Source: Pseudofabraea citricarpa
Taxonomy: Eukaryota > Ascomycota > Leotiomycetes > Helotiales > Dermateaceae
Reading direction: 5' to 3'
Assembly: GCA_029641185.1 (NCBI GenBank)
Contig: JAPWGK010000001.1
Span: 756,501 to 820,500 of the forward strand
DNA: 64,000 bases
The notes beneath the pieces were generated by a model. That model did not search any database, was not told where the DNA came from, and saw only the letters and a program-made list of their open reading frames with translations. How positions within the stretch are numbered: the first letter of the stretch is position 1; each line of letters begins with the position of its first letter. The translations under genes were made by a program, and so were the position numbers. This document shows, in pieces, positions 23,302 through 34,453 of the stretch.

Positions 23302-25077
23302 ATGGATCACCTTTCTATCCCAGTTGACAAGCTAGCTCACGCTTCCCTGGAGGTTCCATACGTGTGCAACAAAGGATTCAGCTATGACTACCAAGGCTTC
23401 CATACATATCCCAGCCGCGTTGGCGTTGATGTTCGCAAACTCTGTGAAGTTGAGACCGAATGGGATGACTGGGCACCGTTCCTACAAGCATGGCTATGGT
23501 TTGGTCTTTTAGCAGATTCATTTAACCTGAGATCAGATGCGGATACTGGAGCCAGCACTTCTCACAATCAAATGGCTACAGTTTTCCCCCAGTTTCTAAG
23601 GACAAAGTCAGATGGCAGTCAGGTTCTCACAACGAAGAGTCTATACAGCTATATATCCACAGCGTTATCCAATACCGCACAAGTACCTTCATTCGGGAAT
23701 CTTAAATCGTGCGTGTCAATTTTGGATAGCAGCGTTGCGGAAATTATATCGACATCTTCGTGGCAGAAGCAAGTCACCAAATCGAGAAAGGAAACAGGGG
23801 TCCTTCCTGTTGTCTATCGGGTTCTTCTCTCTGCTCAGATTCTAGCCGAGACTCTTATCATGTCAAGGGATACTTTTATCCAGTCCCAGAGTCTCAGCTC
23901 GTCCAACAAACCCACATTCGGCCATTCTCAGCTGAAATCAGATCTCGTTGATGTTCTTTTAGAAGAGGCTGGATGGTGTAAATATATCCTTGCTAAGCTC
24001 CCCCGCCAGCTCCGACTTCGCTACTTTCTCAGCTATATTGTACCCTTCGATGCCAAAGATCACATCTCTTGCAGCCGAACAGAGTGTAAAGCTAGACCGC
24101 CGGAGCAACCGATACCATATTTTGAGCCTCTTCACACGAGTGAAGACTGTGCTTGCTCAAGCATATCTATTTCCGGGGCTGAGATCGAGCCCATCATAGA
24201 AAGAGGGGAGATTCCCGTGCTCACCTTTGCAGAAATATCCGGCGGTGAGAGACAACTAGAAATTACAAGCGTACAGGGACACGAAACTCAACAATCGGGG
24301 CCGCAGTTTGTAGCAATCAGTCACGTACGGCACATGGGTCTTGGTAATCTTGGGAAGCAAGCTCTACCTTACTGCCAGTTAGCTTCTATCCAGCTGATCG
24401 CCAACGATCTATCAGACTCCAAGACCTTAAACTCAGCGAGTTCTCCTCCCACTCGCTTCTGGATCGACACAATATGCCTCCCTGTTCAACGACGTAGCAG
24501 ATCATCTGCCCTGAGACATCTGCGCCAGGTATATCGATCTGCATCAAAAGTTGTCGTCCTAGATCCGTCTCTCTCTCTCCGCTCGGTAGCATCATTCGAA
24601 GACTGCATCGTCCGCATCCGGTACTCGTCATGGAAGCAAAGACTCTGGACACTCCAGGAAGGCATCCTGGCACGAGAACTCTACATCAAATTTCGAAACC
24701 GATTATATCAGCTCGATGAGATAATTGACGGCTACGACCAATTCGAGTCCGCATCCAGGCTCCTTCCGCAAGTCGAAACAGCTGGATTTCAGGATAACAC
24801 TTGGCTGGAACGTGCCATCGACCACTTTGATAATGATATCAAGACGGCAAGAGAACAAGATGCTGCATTTGAATGGTATAGGTTGCAGAAGATGCTTAGA
24901 TTGGCATACCTGGCGCTAGATAGATATCGCTATTTTCGTGAGGAGGATGAAGCGGAGGACTCGAAACTTGTCTTGGAGGCACTTAGACTTGTGTATAGAG
25001 AATTGCCAAACTCGGCAGATGGAGTTGCAGAGAGGCTGAGAAACTTAGAAGCGGTACAGCTTTTACATCCCAAGTAG
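23302..25077 (+). CDS. HET-domain protein
   Basis: Intronless 591-aa protein with a heterokaryon-incompatibility (HET) core, a fungal allorecognition and cell-death domain with TIR-like architecture. The HET blocks are visible in order: FVAISHVRHMGLGN (about residue 335), LPYCQLASIQ, FWIDTICLPV (about 383), ALRHLRQVYRSASKVVVLD, and the WKQRLWTLQEG block (about 447). The 330 residues before it are family-like but carry no second domain I can name. A Cys-rich CSRTECK..CACSS stretch lies near residues 255-290. HET proteins are many and fast-evolving, so this role in self/non-self response is a family inference. Confidence 0.88.
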   Translation: MDHLSIPVDKLAHASLEVPYVCNKGFSYDYQGFHTYPSRVGVDVRKLCEVETEWDDWAPFLQAWLWFGLLADSFNLRSDADTGASTSHNQMATVFPQFLRTKSDGSQVLTTKSLYSYISTALSNTAQVPSFGNLKSCVSILDSSVAEIISTSSWQKQVTKSRKETGVLPVVYRVLLSAQILAETLIMSRDTFIQSQSLSSSNKPTFGHSQLKSDLVDVLLEEAGWCKYILAKLPRQLRLRYFLSYIVPFDAKDHISCSRTECKARPPEQPIPYFEPLHTSEDCACSSISISGAEIEPIIERGEIPVLTFAEISGGERQLEITSVQGHETQQSGPQFVAISHVRHMGLGNLGKQALPYCQLASIQLIANDLSDSKTLNSASSPPTRFWIDTICLPVQRRSRSSALRHLRQVYRSASKVVVLDPSLSLRSVASFEDCIVRIRYSSWKQRLWTLQEGILARELYIKFRNRLYQLDEIIDGYDQFESASRLLPQVETAGFQDNTWLERAIDHFDNDIKTAREQDAAFEWYRLQKMLRLAYLALDRYRYFREEDEAEDSKLVLEALRLVYRELPNSADGVAERLRNLEAVQLLHPK

Positions 25078-25506
25078 ATTGAGAGATATTTAGAAATTCA
25101 TTGATAATGTTTACATGAGATATTAGCACTTGTTTAAAAATTATAAGATTGACGTGATTTATACCTTCGCAAACTTTCATTCTATTATAGTGCGCTTGTT
25201 GCCAAATGTCACAACCGGTGGGCATATCTTGTTCAGGAACCTCTTCTGAGCCCTATCTTCTAAGGTAAAGACACAGATTGCCAATATATGTCTACCTACT
25301 TATACTTCAATGTTGTAAATACGATGCAATCACGCATGCTGGCAGGGTACAGGCTTATCATGAGCCTGAAGTGTTTGCAAACGGAATCTAATCATGAATT
25401 TCTACTCATAGCTGCACTACATGGAATATTGTTCGCGCAAATCTAAGATTGCCACTTCCACACTGGCTCCAGATCTGTTCTAGGAAACGCGTAAAGAAAG
25501 AAAGAT
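25078..25506. other. Convergent 3' flanks
   Basis: 429 bp between the HET gene stop and the RTA1-like gene stop. AT-rich; nothing further seen. Confidence 0.4.
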
Positions 25507-26620
25507 CTAAACGTCTGATCTAGCACGGTCGACATCGCTATTGCTCGCGCTCGCGTTCTTCTCGCCCACCACGGCCTGGTTCTCGCGAACGGCCTCCTGC
25601 TTCTTCATCTTCTTCTTGCTCCCCAGGCCACCCAGGCCATCCATGGCCTCCTTGAAGGTGAAAGCCGGATTAAAGAGGTTCAAAGCGAAACAGGCGACGA
25701 TGACCATGACGCCTTCGAAGCCGACAAACAGCCACTGCTGCTTGATCAGATGGCCGGTCCAGCCCTCGCCGAGCTCGGCGCAGCGGTACACGCTGCGCCA
25801 GAAGATGCAGATGGTCGCGAGCGAGAGGGCCGCCACGAAGCCGCGGAACTTCCAGCCCTCGCGCAGCTTGACGTACATGGGGTTCTGGTCGAATGCTTCC
25901 CGGCCCATGGATCGGTGCCGCCGGAATGTGCGAAGCCCGAAGTCGATGCACAGGCTCATGAAGACGAGGAGCGTCAGCACTTGGAAGGCCAGGCCTGCGA
26001 TCATGATGTTGTTCCCCGTCTCTGGCGACCGGTTGGAGTGCGACGCGGCTGATGCCAGGCCCCCGCCCGCAGCTTGCAACAGCAGAGAAGCAAGATCGCA
26101 AGGGATGAACTTCTCAGAGCATCAGTTTTGATTCATCTTGTGCAATACGAAGAGGGGGAGGGGAGGCTCTTACAATTCTCGTGTATGCTTCAGGGCTGAT
26201 CCTGCTGTTCTCGGGTCCGAATGCATACACGATTCGCCTCAGACAGAGATAGATTGCACCGGCCATGAAGGCAGGCGCAATCGTGAGGCAGACAATCTGC
26301 ATGAGGAAACCGGCTTCCTCCCATTGGTTTTGCCAGCTTTGGATCCTGCCGACATAGCCTATGACCTCGAGTACAGTACCGACGCACATGGCGAAGCTGA
26401 AGGCCGTCGCACGTCTGGTCGCGGCATAGGTAGCGAGGAAACCAAGGAGGGAGATGCTGAAGAGTGCCAGGAACGTGGCGTTTGCCCCGAGAGAAACACG
26501 GTAGAAGTAGTATGAGGACGAGATGGGACACGTGGATAGAGTACACTGGATAAAGGTCACATTTTCTGATCGGTCTGCGCGTGCGATCAGCTGCATCGTG
26601 TCTCCTATGAACGAAGCCAT
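25507..26620 (-). CDS. RTA1-family membrane protein (lipid-translocating exporter type)
   Basis: Predicted seven-helix membrane protein of the fungal RTA1/RSB1/PUG1 family, members of which are tied to resistance to toxic lipids or sterol drugs. Exons 26174-26620 and 25507-26109 join in phase 0 across a 64-nt intron to give 349 aa. Landmarks: NATFLALFSISLLGF (helix 1), the family motif EVIGYVGRI, GFLMQIVCLTIAPAFMAGAIYLCLRR, then QAAGGGLASAASH and the GFVAALSLATICIFWRSVYRCAELGEG block. The splice joins YTRI to FIPCDLASLLLQAAGGG, the expected family sequence. The ATG at 26620 (MASFIGD) is preferred to the in-frame upstream ATG at 26734. An extracellular N-terminus with two Cys precedes helix 1. 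Confidence 0.9.
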
Positions 26621-28252
26621 CGTGAAAAGTCGAGCCGAGCTTGATAATGTTTGACGAGGCTGAGAGTGAGGTTTATTGGCGATGCTGGTGAGCCGATAAA
26701 AGACTTCTTTGTCCCAAGTGGCAAGAACAAGCACGGCAAGAATTCCCCTGCTGGGTTCGAGACGAGAAGAAGGAAAAAGTGAACAGGGACAGAGCGAAGG
26801 AGAACCAGATCCAAGGCGTGCTGAAGAGAAAAGAGAAGAAAGGAACGGACAAACAAACAGGATTCAGCTTCCAGGTAAGTAGCATGTGGGCATCATTCAT
26901 TATTACTCTCCCACGGACGTTGAATTAAGCCGATCCAAGGGGGATTCAGCAACGTGTGGGTATCTTTCAGTGGTTCCAGTCATCGGGTTGGATGGATCCC
27001 GAGGGAAGAAAGACCTTTACAAGCTGCTGTGCCATCAGCTCGCTTGGGGGAAACGGGACGCTGGGGCGACGGGGCGACGATCTGTGGATTCTGGAAGCTT
27101 GAGCCGGTGAAGAATGGTTGGCGGGAAAGCTTGTTCGTGTCGTCGTGCCGAATTGGGTGGTGCAATGCGAGATTTCAGACGGGAAGAAATACGTTGGATT
27201 TGAGTACTGAAGTCTGTTTGCCAGCTGTGAACCTTGCTCAGTTGGTTTGCATACCTATAGGTACATACATACCTAGGTAGGTAGCAACACTAAGTTAATC
27301 CAGCTATCTCAATCCTAATCCTCAAATCACATCTCGAGATGCTACGTAGTACGGTAAATAAGCATAGCATGATCTTCAACGCAATGCAAATCTGCCTGAC
27401 AGATCTCGCTTGCATGCTCCTGTAGCCAAACGGACGGGGCAGTAGGTGGGTTGTCGTTGTCTATCCTTTCCCCAGACCTTGCACGGAAAGTTCCATCTGC
27501 CACTTGCCCCGATCCCTTTCGAACGGGTTCCAACCTAAATTCAACGTCTATCTTGTTTATCCGTTCCTTGCTACATATAGTGCGACTCATTTCTAAATAT
27601 CTGTCGCCCGCAAATGATTAGGTATATTCTTGTTGATGACAATTCCCACACCAAGGCCTTGAGGGTCTAGAACGCTGACGCCGCGACGAAGTAATTTGCT
27701 GCCAGCCTGTAACCGAAGCCTGTTCGCTAGTTCCTGCCCGTTTGTCATTCCTGTAAGCGATGTTCTTTCTTTCCTGCCGACATCTTCCCTCCGAGATCCT
27801 TCCCGCCCAAGGTCTTGACTTTGACCCGAGTAAGTTTCACTACTTGAGACCTTTTCTTCTTCTCTGAAACTTGAATGGGATCTTCCATTAGTTTGTGCTC
27901 ATAAAGTGCCTTCCAACATGCTCGCCTGTGCTGAAGACTTCATCTTTAGTCAAATGTGAAAACCAAGTAGGATTAACAAAAGACAATAGCCAGCAAGTTT
28001 ATCAAGGCAGTTAGTTGTACATACTTCTATTCTGTCTTTCTAGTTTCTCTATCTAAGTCTGAATATCAATTAATGGTTGAGTTTTGTAAACTGGATGTTG
28101 ACGATGATATACTCAGAGTGCAAAGAAATCAGTAAGAGAAAGGTCTCTGGATACTGGCAAGATTAGAACGACAATGCTACGTAAGGATTAATCACGAGTG
28201 CATTTTTATACAGACCCCTATGCAGGCTTATCGGTTCCCTTAATTCCATTAA
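26621..28252. other. 1.6-kb intergenic region
   Basis: The start proximal to 26620 should hold the RTA1-like promoter. A short palindromic tract of TACATAC/CCTAGG/GTAGGTAG words lies at about 27260-27286. Open frames (26954-27280 +, 27342-27590 -) show no protein features. Nothing else recognised. Confidence 0.4.
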
Positions 28253-29423
28253 TTAAGCATTATCCGGCTTTCTTCCATATACATAATGGAATGTGGTATA
28301 TAGATGGTTCTTCTTGTTGCGAAATTCACTTCGAACATTAGCCATCAGGACCTGAGTCTCTTCATTGCTCCATTTAAGCACGCGCGTCAGTAAAGCGAGC
28401 GTGAAAGGCTCAACGCAGTCACACATCTGCTCGAGTTGGTACATCCCCATCACCTTAAAGGACTTATCCAATGGCCAGGTACCAATTGGGACCTTGGTCA
28501 GATAAGTTAGCAGCCATTCCCACGCATCACGACGATATAATAAATACCTTGTACACGTCATCTCGCACATCCTCAAAGCCAGCTTTTATAAACCCGTCCT
28601 TGACAGACTCAGCAATATTTACCCGTTTTCCAAACAGGAGACTGGCTTCATCCACGAGCTGTTGCCACTGAGCCACAGCAGGCGCATTCAATAATTCTGG
28701 GTCGTCATCTGATCTTATCCATGCCTCGTATTCCTGCTGTTCAAACCATCCACCAGGTGTCAAATGTTGGTATGCTTCAGAATAAAGGCGACTCCAATCT
28801 CTAACGGATCCACCCAACCCTCTTCCGTGTATAAAGTCAAACGCTTCTTCTGGTCTATACAGCCATTCATTCTCAATATCATCGACGATGAATTTACAGT
28901 TCGTTGGTACCCAGGTGGGCTGGATCGGACTCAAATCGTTCCCGATCACAGTTGCGCCGGGATGCTCATCTGCAAAGTCGATGGCCCAAATACCAGTTCC
29001 CGTCCCCATATCTAGCACCCTCTGTGGAATCTTGGGCAGAGGCGAGCGATAGAGCAGACCACCAAGAGATAATCGAAAGACGTGGTGGTGTAGATCCATG
29101 CGATCCTGTTCCTTCTCGTCGTTGGGAAGCACGTATTCTCCTTCACGATAGGCATGATACCGACGGCCATTTTCGTATTTGTAATCTCGAATGGAGGATA
29201 TGATAGAGGTCGAAGTGCTCGAGGTTTCAGAACCGAGGGCCGAATCAGCGTCACTAAAGTCTGTATCTTCATCATCATGCTTTCGGGACGATCAGCGGGA
29301 ACTGACGCGTGGTGGACTGTGGGGTAAATGTGGACTTACATCAATCTGCAGGAGCTCTGTTGGATTTGGTTCTGGAAGATTTCCTGTCTCTTCCGCGGCT
29401 CCTGTCATATTACCCGTCGCCAT
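28253..29423 (-). CDS. LaeA-like SAM-dependent methyltransferase
   Basis: Class I methyltransferase of the fungal LaeA/TAM-like group, found as a tailoring or regulatory enzyme in secondary metabolism. Exons 29340-29423, 28548-29279 and 28253-28492 are all phase 0 (introns 60 and 55 nt) and give 351 aa. The SAM-binding motif VLDMGTGTGIWAIDFADEHP lies near residue 115, followed by the family-typical VIGNDLSPIQPTWVP, NCKFIVDDIENEW and FDFIHGRGLGGSVRDW. The second splice creates the usual DDVYKVPIGTWP, and the C-terminus ends in LYTTFHYVYGRKP. It stands head to head with the P450 gene, 778 bp between starts, suggesting co-regulation. Confidence 0.92.
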
Positions 29424-30201
29424 GGCTCTGGTGCCAGATCTGTTGGTGTTGGTGAGATCTTGTGTTGTGCGAGCGTCGCAAAGGGTCGCTGGGGATATGT
29501 TGGTGTTGAACAGTATACTGGTAGCATGGATTTCATCGCCGATCTCTCACTGTGCAGTGTTAACCCCGCCCTGTTCTGCTGGTTCCTTTTGAATCCTTCC
29601 GTATGCGATGTAATGCTGTCGGCCCGCAACCCTTATGCCGAGAGGACATGCTGCACAGTAATAAGTCTCCCCCAACTTCCCAAGTGCTCACTTGAGCTAA
29701 TCTACGGTATACTACGGTACTGTAACAGCCAGCCAACCAGCCAGCTGATGCAGCCAACTGGGCTGGTTCAAATCAATCCGCAGCACAGTGAAGAGGCGGG
29801 CACTTTCCAGCTTGGTCTTGGACAAGTACTCCGTACGAAGCCGGACTCGATTGGATCCTGCTTGGCTTTGCAAGCGGCCGAGGCTATTCTGTTTTGTGCA
29901 ATTCTGGTCCGCAATAATTCGTGGTCGCAGGGTTTGAGTTCGGGGGATGTTTGCGTTGAAGACATGGTTGAAGGTAGCTAGCCGTCTCCCCCGCCCCGCT
30001 CCGGTCGGGGCTATTCCATACACTGTCCAGCCATTACACAAGCGAGGAAGCCACCATGCTATGCTACTGTTCAGTGCTCTGCAGTCTTCTGTACTTGGCC
30101 TCCTCTCAGTGTCTCAACACTCTCTCCCCTTTAGATCTTTGGATACAAAAAGTTGGCTGTGCATGACATCGAATGCAACCCACGATCCAATAGCCATAAC
30201 A
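29424..30201. promoter_or_regulatory. Shared divergent promoter of methyltransferase and P450
   Basis: 778 bp between two divergent start codons. It holds CAGCCAACCAGCCAGC-type short repeats near 29727-29760. No specific binding site can be assigned from sequence alone. Confidence 0.4.
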
Positions 30202-31951
30202 ATGGGTTCTTCCTCTCCGCTCTCGTCGCTTGTGCTTTTGGCGACTTGTGCTCTCATCTGGGCCTCCTATATCTTCGGACTTGCGGTTTATCGCCTGTAC
30301 TTCAGTCCATTGGCCAAATTCCCAGGGCCTAAACTTGCAGCACTTACAAAGTGGTATGAGTTCTATTATGATGTTGTCTGCCAAGGACAATTCACTTTTC
30401 AGATCCAGAAGATGCACAAGAAATACGGTACATAAACCCGTCTCTATTTCACACTTGTTCTGATTCATATCAAGGTCCAATTGTCCGGATCACCCCCTTT
30501 GAAGTTCATGTAGAAGATAGTGCGTATTGGGATGAGCTCTACTCACGCTCAGCTCGATACGACAAGTATGAGTGGATGTCGGGAAGATTTGGTGCCAATA
30601 CGATGACTTTCACGACGGCCAATAGTGATCTTCATGCTATTCGTCGCGCACCTCTCAACCCAATGTTTTCTAAAAGAAGCATTGCTAAATTCGAGCCCGT
30701 CATACATAAAAAGGTTGAAATCATGTGCAATGGGATCTTGAAGGCAAAGAAATCTGGCGAGATCCTCGTTCTGAGCAATGCTTTCAACGCATATGCTGGA
30801 GACGTGATTACTGAGTACTGCTTTGGTTTTTGCTACAATCATCTTGAATCACCTGGCTTCAAGGACAACTTCCATGCGGCTTTTATGGCTGTGAGCGCTT
30901 TTGGACATTTGGCGCTTCAATTTCCTATGATGCACCCTGTAAGTCGTGGTATGCGGCACATATAAAATGGCAGGGGGTGCTGACATGATCTAGATTATGA
31001 ATGCTTTTCCTGATTGGATGACGATGAAGATGACACCTGACTTGTACATGATTCTAGTTCTTCAAAAGGTATAGATATTCATGGGAATGTCAATATTTAT
31101 GCTAACCAATGAGCAGGATTTAAGAGTGAAGATCGCGAAGATTATCAACGGAGAGGCGCCCGAGAAGGCTGAGCATCCAACCATCTTCCACGAATTACTC
31201 GAGAGCAATCTCCCACCACCAGAGAAATCCTTGAACCGTCTTGGTGACGAAGCGCAACTTTTCATTGGGGCCGGGTTGGAGACCACAGCATGGGCACTTA
31301 CCACAATATCTTACTATCTTATCGAAAGCCCCTCCATTCTGGCAAAACTCAGAGCTGAGCTCGAGGAAGCCATTCCCAACCCAACAGCAAAGTTGGATTC
31401 TCTTTCCCTTGAAAAGTTGCCGTATTTGAGTGCTTGTATTCAGGAAGGAATCCGACTTTCCTATGGCGTATCCTCCCGGAATCCTCGTGTCTCACCAGAT
31501 AAACCAACCAAGTATAAAGACTGGACAATTCCTGCCGGTACACCGGTGTCAATGACCATCATTGATGTACACCATGATGAACAGATCTATCCTGATTCTC
31601 GGTCATATATTCCCGAGAGATGGTTGGATAATCCGAAAGCTAAAGATGGTTCGAATCTGAGTCGGTACTATGTTGCTTTTGGCAAAGGAGCGCGATCATG
31701 TTTGGGTATTAAGTGCGTATTTTTTATCATTGTTCCCTTTTGTTGTCCTCTTGAGCATATAGCTGACTTGGGTTTATAGTTTGGCAACCGCAGAGCTCTA
31801 CCTTGCTTTAGCGACTATCTTCCGCCGCTTCACTTTCGAGCTCTACGATACTGATTACTCTGATATCGAGCTCAAGCATGACTTTTTCTTGCCGTCGCCA
31901 AAAATGGACTCGAAGGGGTTGAGGGTTAAGGTTACTTCTGTTGCGTCTTGA
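30202..31951 (+). CDS. Cytochrome P450 monooxygenase
   Basis: Membrane-anchored microsomal P450, 510 aa. Exons 30202-30427, 30475-30938, 30994-31068, 31117-31712 and 31780-31951 join in frame through introns of 47-67 nt. An N-terminal anchor ([22 protein letters not shown]) is followed by [21 protein letters not shown]. The I-helix reads [11 protein letters not shown] (about residue 304), ExxR is EGIR, the PERF-type motif is PERW (YIPERW), and the heme loop is [11 protein letters not shown] with the Cys ligand, completed by splicing to [11 protein letters not shown]. The overall pattern is close to fungal P450s annotated as trichodiene-oxygenase or benzoate-hydroxylase-like; the substrate cannot be told. 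An in-frame ATG at 30163 is an alternative start. Confidence 0.92.
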
Positions 31952-32627
31952 TGCCTTGTTATGATTTGTATCCGATAATTGTTTTATGATAAGTACATTC
32001 TTAGTGCGTGTTCCAAACTGATGTATTTTGATTAAATCGGAGTCTCAAGTTGCTCGTCGTTTACCAAGGAGCTTTGTATTACATACTTTAATCAGTTGCC
32101 TTGAATTTGTACTTGTGATAATGGAAGCACTAGCAATGGAAACCAATAGTTTGGTTTCAGTCTCATTAAGTGTTCAACTTCCTCGGATGTCAAATACTTT
32201 CCTGTCTTTTATGGTCTGTGAGTCTCATCCTTTTACCCGAAAGAAAGTTCCAGCTCATTCACAGTGTTATTCACTCCTGTAAGGTACATAAGCAAATGTG
32301 CAGACAAGGTTGATGACTATCAAAATCCGATGCCGAGGCATTCTGTTTCTTAAGGTGTGGTAGTTGATGGTCAAGGGAAGAACCATTTAGAAATGTAGTG
32401 AATCACACAGCGCAGCCAGAAGAAAGATAGAATCGCACCTGCCAAATTAAATCCAAACCACACTAGAATCTCTCATTTGTCAGACATAACCAGGGCAATA
32501 GGTTAGAAGAACACAAGCACCCTTGTTAACTCATCATACAAACACTACTTTTGATCTGAGCATATCCACATACATTTGCAACACCACGTTTTCTGGAATA
32601 CAACTTCTTTAATAGCTACCCATCATC
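31952..32627. other. Intergenic region downstream of P450
   Basis: 676 bp comprising the P450 3' flank and the promoter of the next gene. The open frame 32028-32282 lacks coding character. Confidence 0.4.
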
Positions 32628-33533
32628 ATGACTACCAGGCCAAAAGATGCTGCTGCTATGATCGTGCCCGTGTTTTCGAAGCAGACGAGTAGCTTAGAAT
32701 GCTCCGTTCCTACAGCTGATGAAGAGGAAAGAGAAGGTAATTGTTCTGTTACGATTCCCTTTCTTCGGATGGATTTCTCTGAACCACTGCAACAAAATAT
32801 CACTTGATCTCTGAAGATTTTCTCGATGACTAACTGATGAAACAGAAAAAGAGTCTGAATCCACCAGTTCTGTAGCGGTGGAACATGTTGATTCACCCTA
32901 TCCATATGAATTGATCCATACAAACCCCGAGAGGAAAGAACCTACCCCAGTAGCATCAAATCGAACGTATCATAAGCAAAGAGAGGTATCCGGTGGTACC
33001 CAAGTCCCTGTTCGACGATCACGAAGACTCCAGACTTACGTAGACTATGCTGCGAATACTCGGGGTATACGGCCATCACGCGTTAGCAAGAGGACTGCGC
33101 AAGAGATCAAAATTCCCAAGGATTTGATGGTTCGGTTCCGCAAGGCACATAATAATCGACAGGAGGAAGCTAATGGCCATAATCCATTTCACCGCGAGAT
33201 GCAGGAGGGGCCCATCAGGGTAAATGTCGAGATAGATGGCTTTGCTGGTTGGTGGACTTGTCTGCCTCGTAATCACCGGCTACATGACTTTTTCCAAAAT
33301 GTTTTTTCCCTTGGAGATATTAAGGCCGATTCAAGTTTTCTTCTCACGTACAACCAAGTTTGGGTCGATCCGAAAGATACCCCTCATTCGGTAAGCTCTC
33401 TCTTATTCATCCTTTCTGAAGGTATGGAAATATTAACTGTTAGTAGCTCGGAATGACTGACGACAATACCATCCATCTTTCGTGGGTTCCCAAATATACG
33501 GATACGTGGACTGGGTCCAAAGTCTGGCCTTAA
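32628..33533 (+). CDS. Protein with C-terminal SUMO-like (Rad60-SLD-like) fold
   Basis: Exons 32628-32736, 32846-33390 and 33447-33533 join in frame (introns 109 and 56 nt) and give 246 aa. The first 150 residues are polar with a basic patch (VPVRRSRRLQTYVDY). From about residue 157 the pattern matches a SUMO or Rad60-SLD ubiquitin fold: beta-strand IRVNVEIDG, a helix-like HDFFQNVFSLG, then FLLTYNQVWVDPKDTP, and after the last splice LGMTDDNTIHL, which parallels the TPxxLxMxDxDxI ending of SUMO. No terminal Gly-Gly is present, so it is unlikely to be conjugated. This assignment is my inference from the motif; the protein is otherwise unrecognised. It converges with ISY1, 80 nt apart. Confidence 0.72.
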
Positions 33534-33613
33534 CGGAAGAAAGAAAGAGGGAACTGTGAATCGAGGACGATTGGAAAAGGGATTATAATTATAAACATTG
33601 CATGTTGCGCAGC

Positions 33614-34453
33614 CTAGCCAAGCTTGTCGAGTAATCTTCTTCGTCTTCTCTCCACCAATTCCTCTTGGACTTCCTCGCTATTCGGTAGTCTCCAACCTTC
33701 ACCATCACCCGCGTCACCGGGTAATGGCTCCCACCCTTTTGGTGCTTGTCCATCCTTTCCAGCGAGCAGGTTTTCAAAAGCTTCCTTTTCTTTCTGTATC
33801 TCATAATCCAGTAAAGTACCGTCTTCCTCATCAAGGTTGTATCCGTAATATGAAGCATCAACTAGTTTCCTTAAGTCTGCTCTCGATTCTAAAGGCTTAT
33901 CTTCGCGAGCTTTTGGTGCTGACGATTCGAATAATTCTTTGACTCCCGGAAGATCCTTTGCACGCCCGAAATACCTGTAATCTGTTAGCCCTTGTCTTGT
34001 GAGAATAACAGGAGAATCCTGTACCTATAACCCTTTCCACCACCAGGGATTTCCCTTCCCTCTTCATCATACACCTTCCCGCCACCGCGCATATAATTCG
34101 GACCACCCAGATTCCGTATCTGCACCTCCCACATGTGCTTCTCCCGCATCGCCTTGTTGATCTCATCGTTCAAATCTCTGATCATGAAATCACTTAAACT
34201 TGGGTCTTGGATCTTGCTGACTTTGCGCGAGATCTCCTTGAGGACTTGACCTCTCCATTTCTCGCAGATTTGAATCGACTGCACCTCAGTGATCATCTTC
34301 GGGCGGCGCGACCTTCCTGCATCGATAATACCCAAGTCTGCTGCTTGCGCTTCGCGAAAGCGAAACAGCATAGACTGCGCCTTTTCAGAATTTCGTGCCT
34401 ACACAAACATATTAGCTAGCTGCAAGATTCGTACTTCTGAGTAAACATACCAT
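33614..34453 (-). CDS. ISY1: Pre-mRNA splicing factor Isy1
   Basis: Component of the NineTeen complex in the spliceosome. Exons 34451-34453 (the ATG only), 34025-34398 and 33614-33974 give 738 nt and 245 aa. The protein is near-canonical: ARNSEKAQSMLFRFREAQAA, CEKWRGQVLKEISRKVSKIQD, IRDLNDEINKAMREKHMWE, IRNLGGPNYMRGGGKVYDEEG, then the spliced GGGKGYRYFGRA. The start-codon-only exon is followed by GTATGT and a 52-nt intron with acceptor TGTGTAG, which restores M-ARNSEKAQ. If this exon is ignored, translation would begin at the internal Met of SMLFRF and lose ten conserved residues. Confidence 0.94.

Noticed and set aside
25541..26131. 196-codon plus-strand frame
   Set aside because: Antisense to the RTA1-like gene, which shows all family motifs.
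29761..29785. GGTTCAAATC resembling a tRNA T-loop
   Set aside because: No matching acceptor, D or anticodon stems could be drawn around it.
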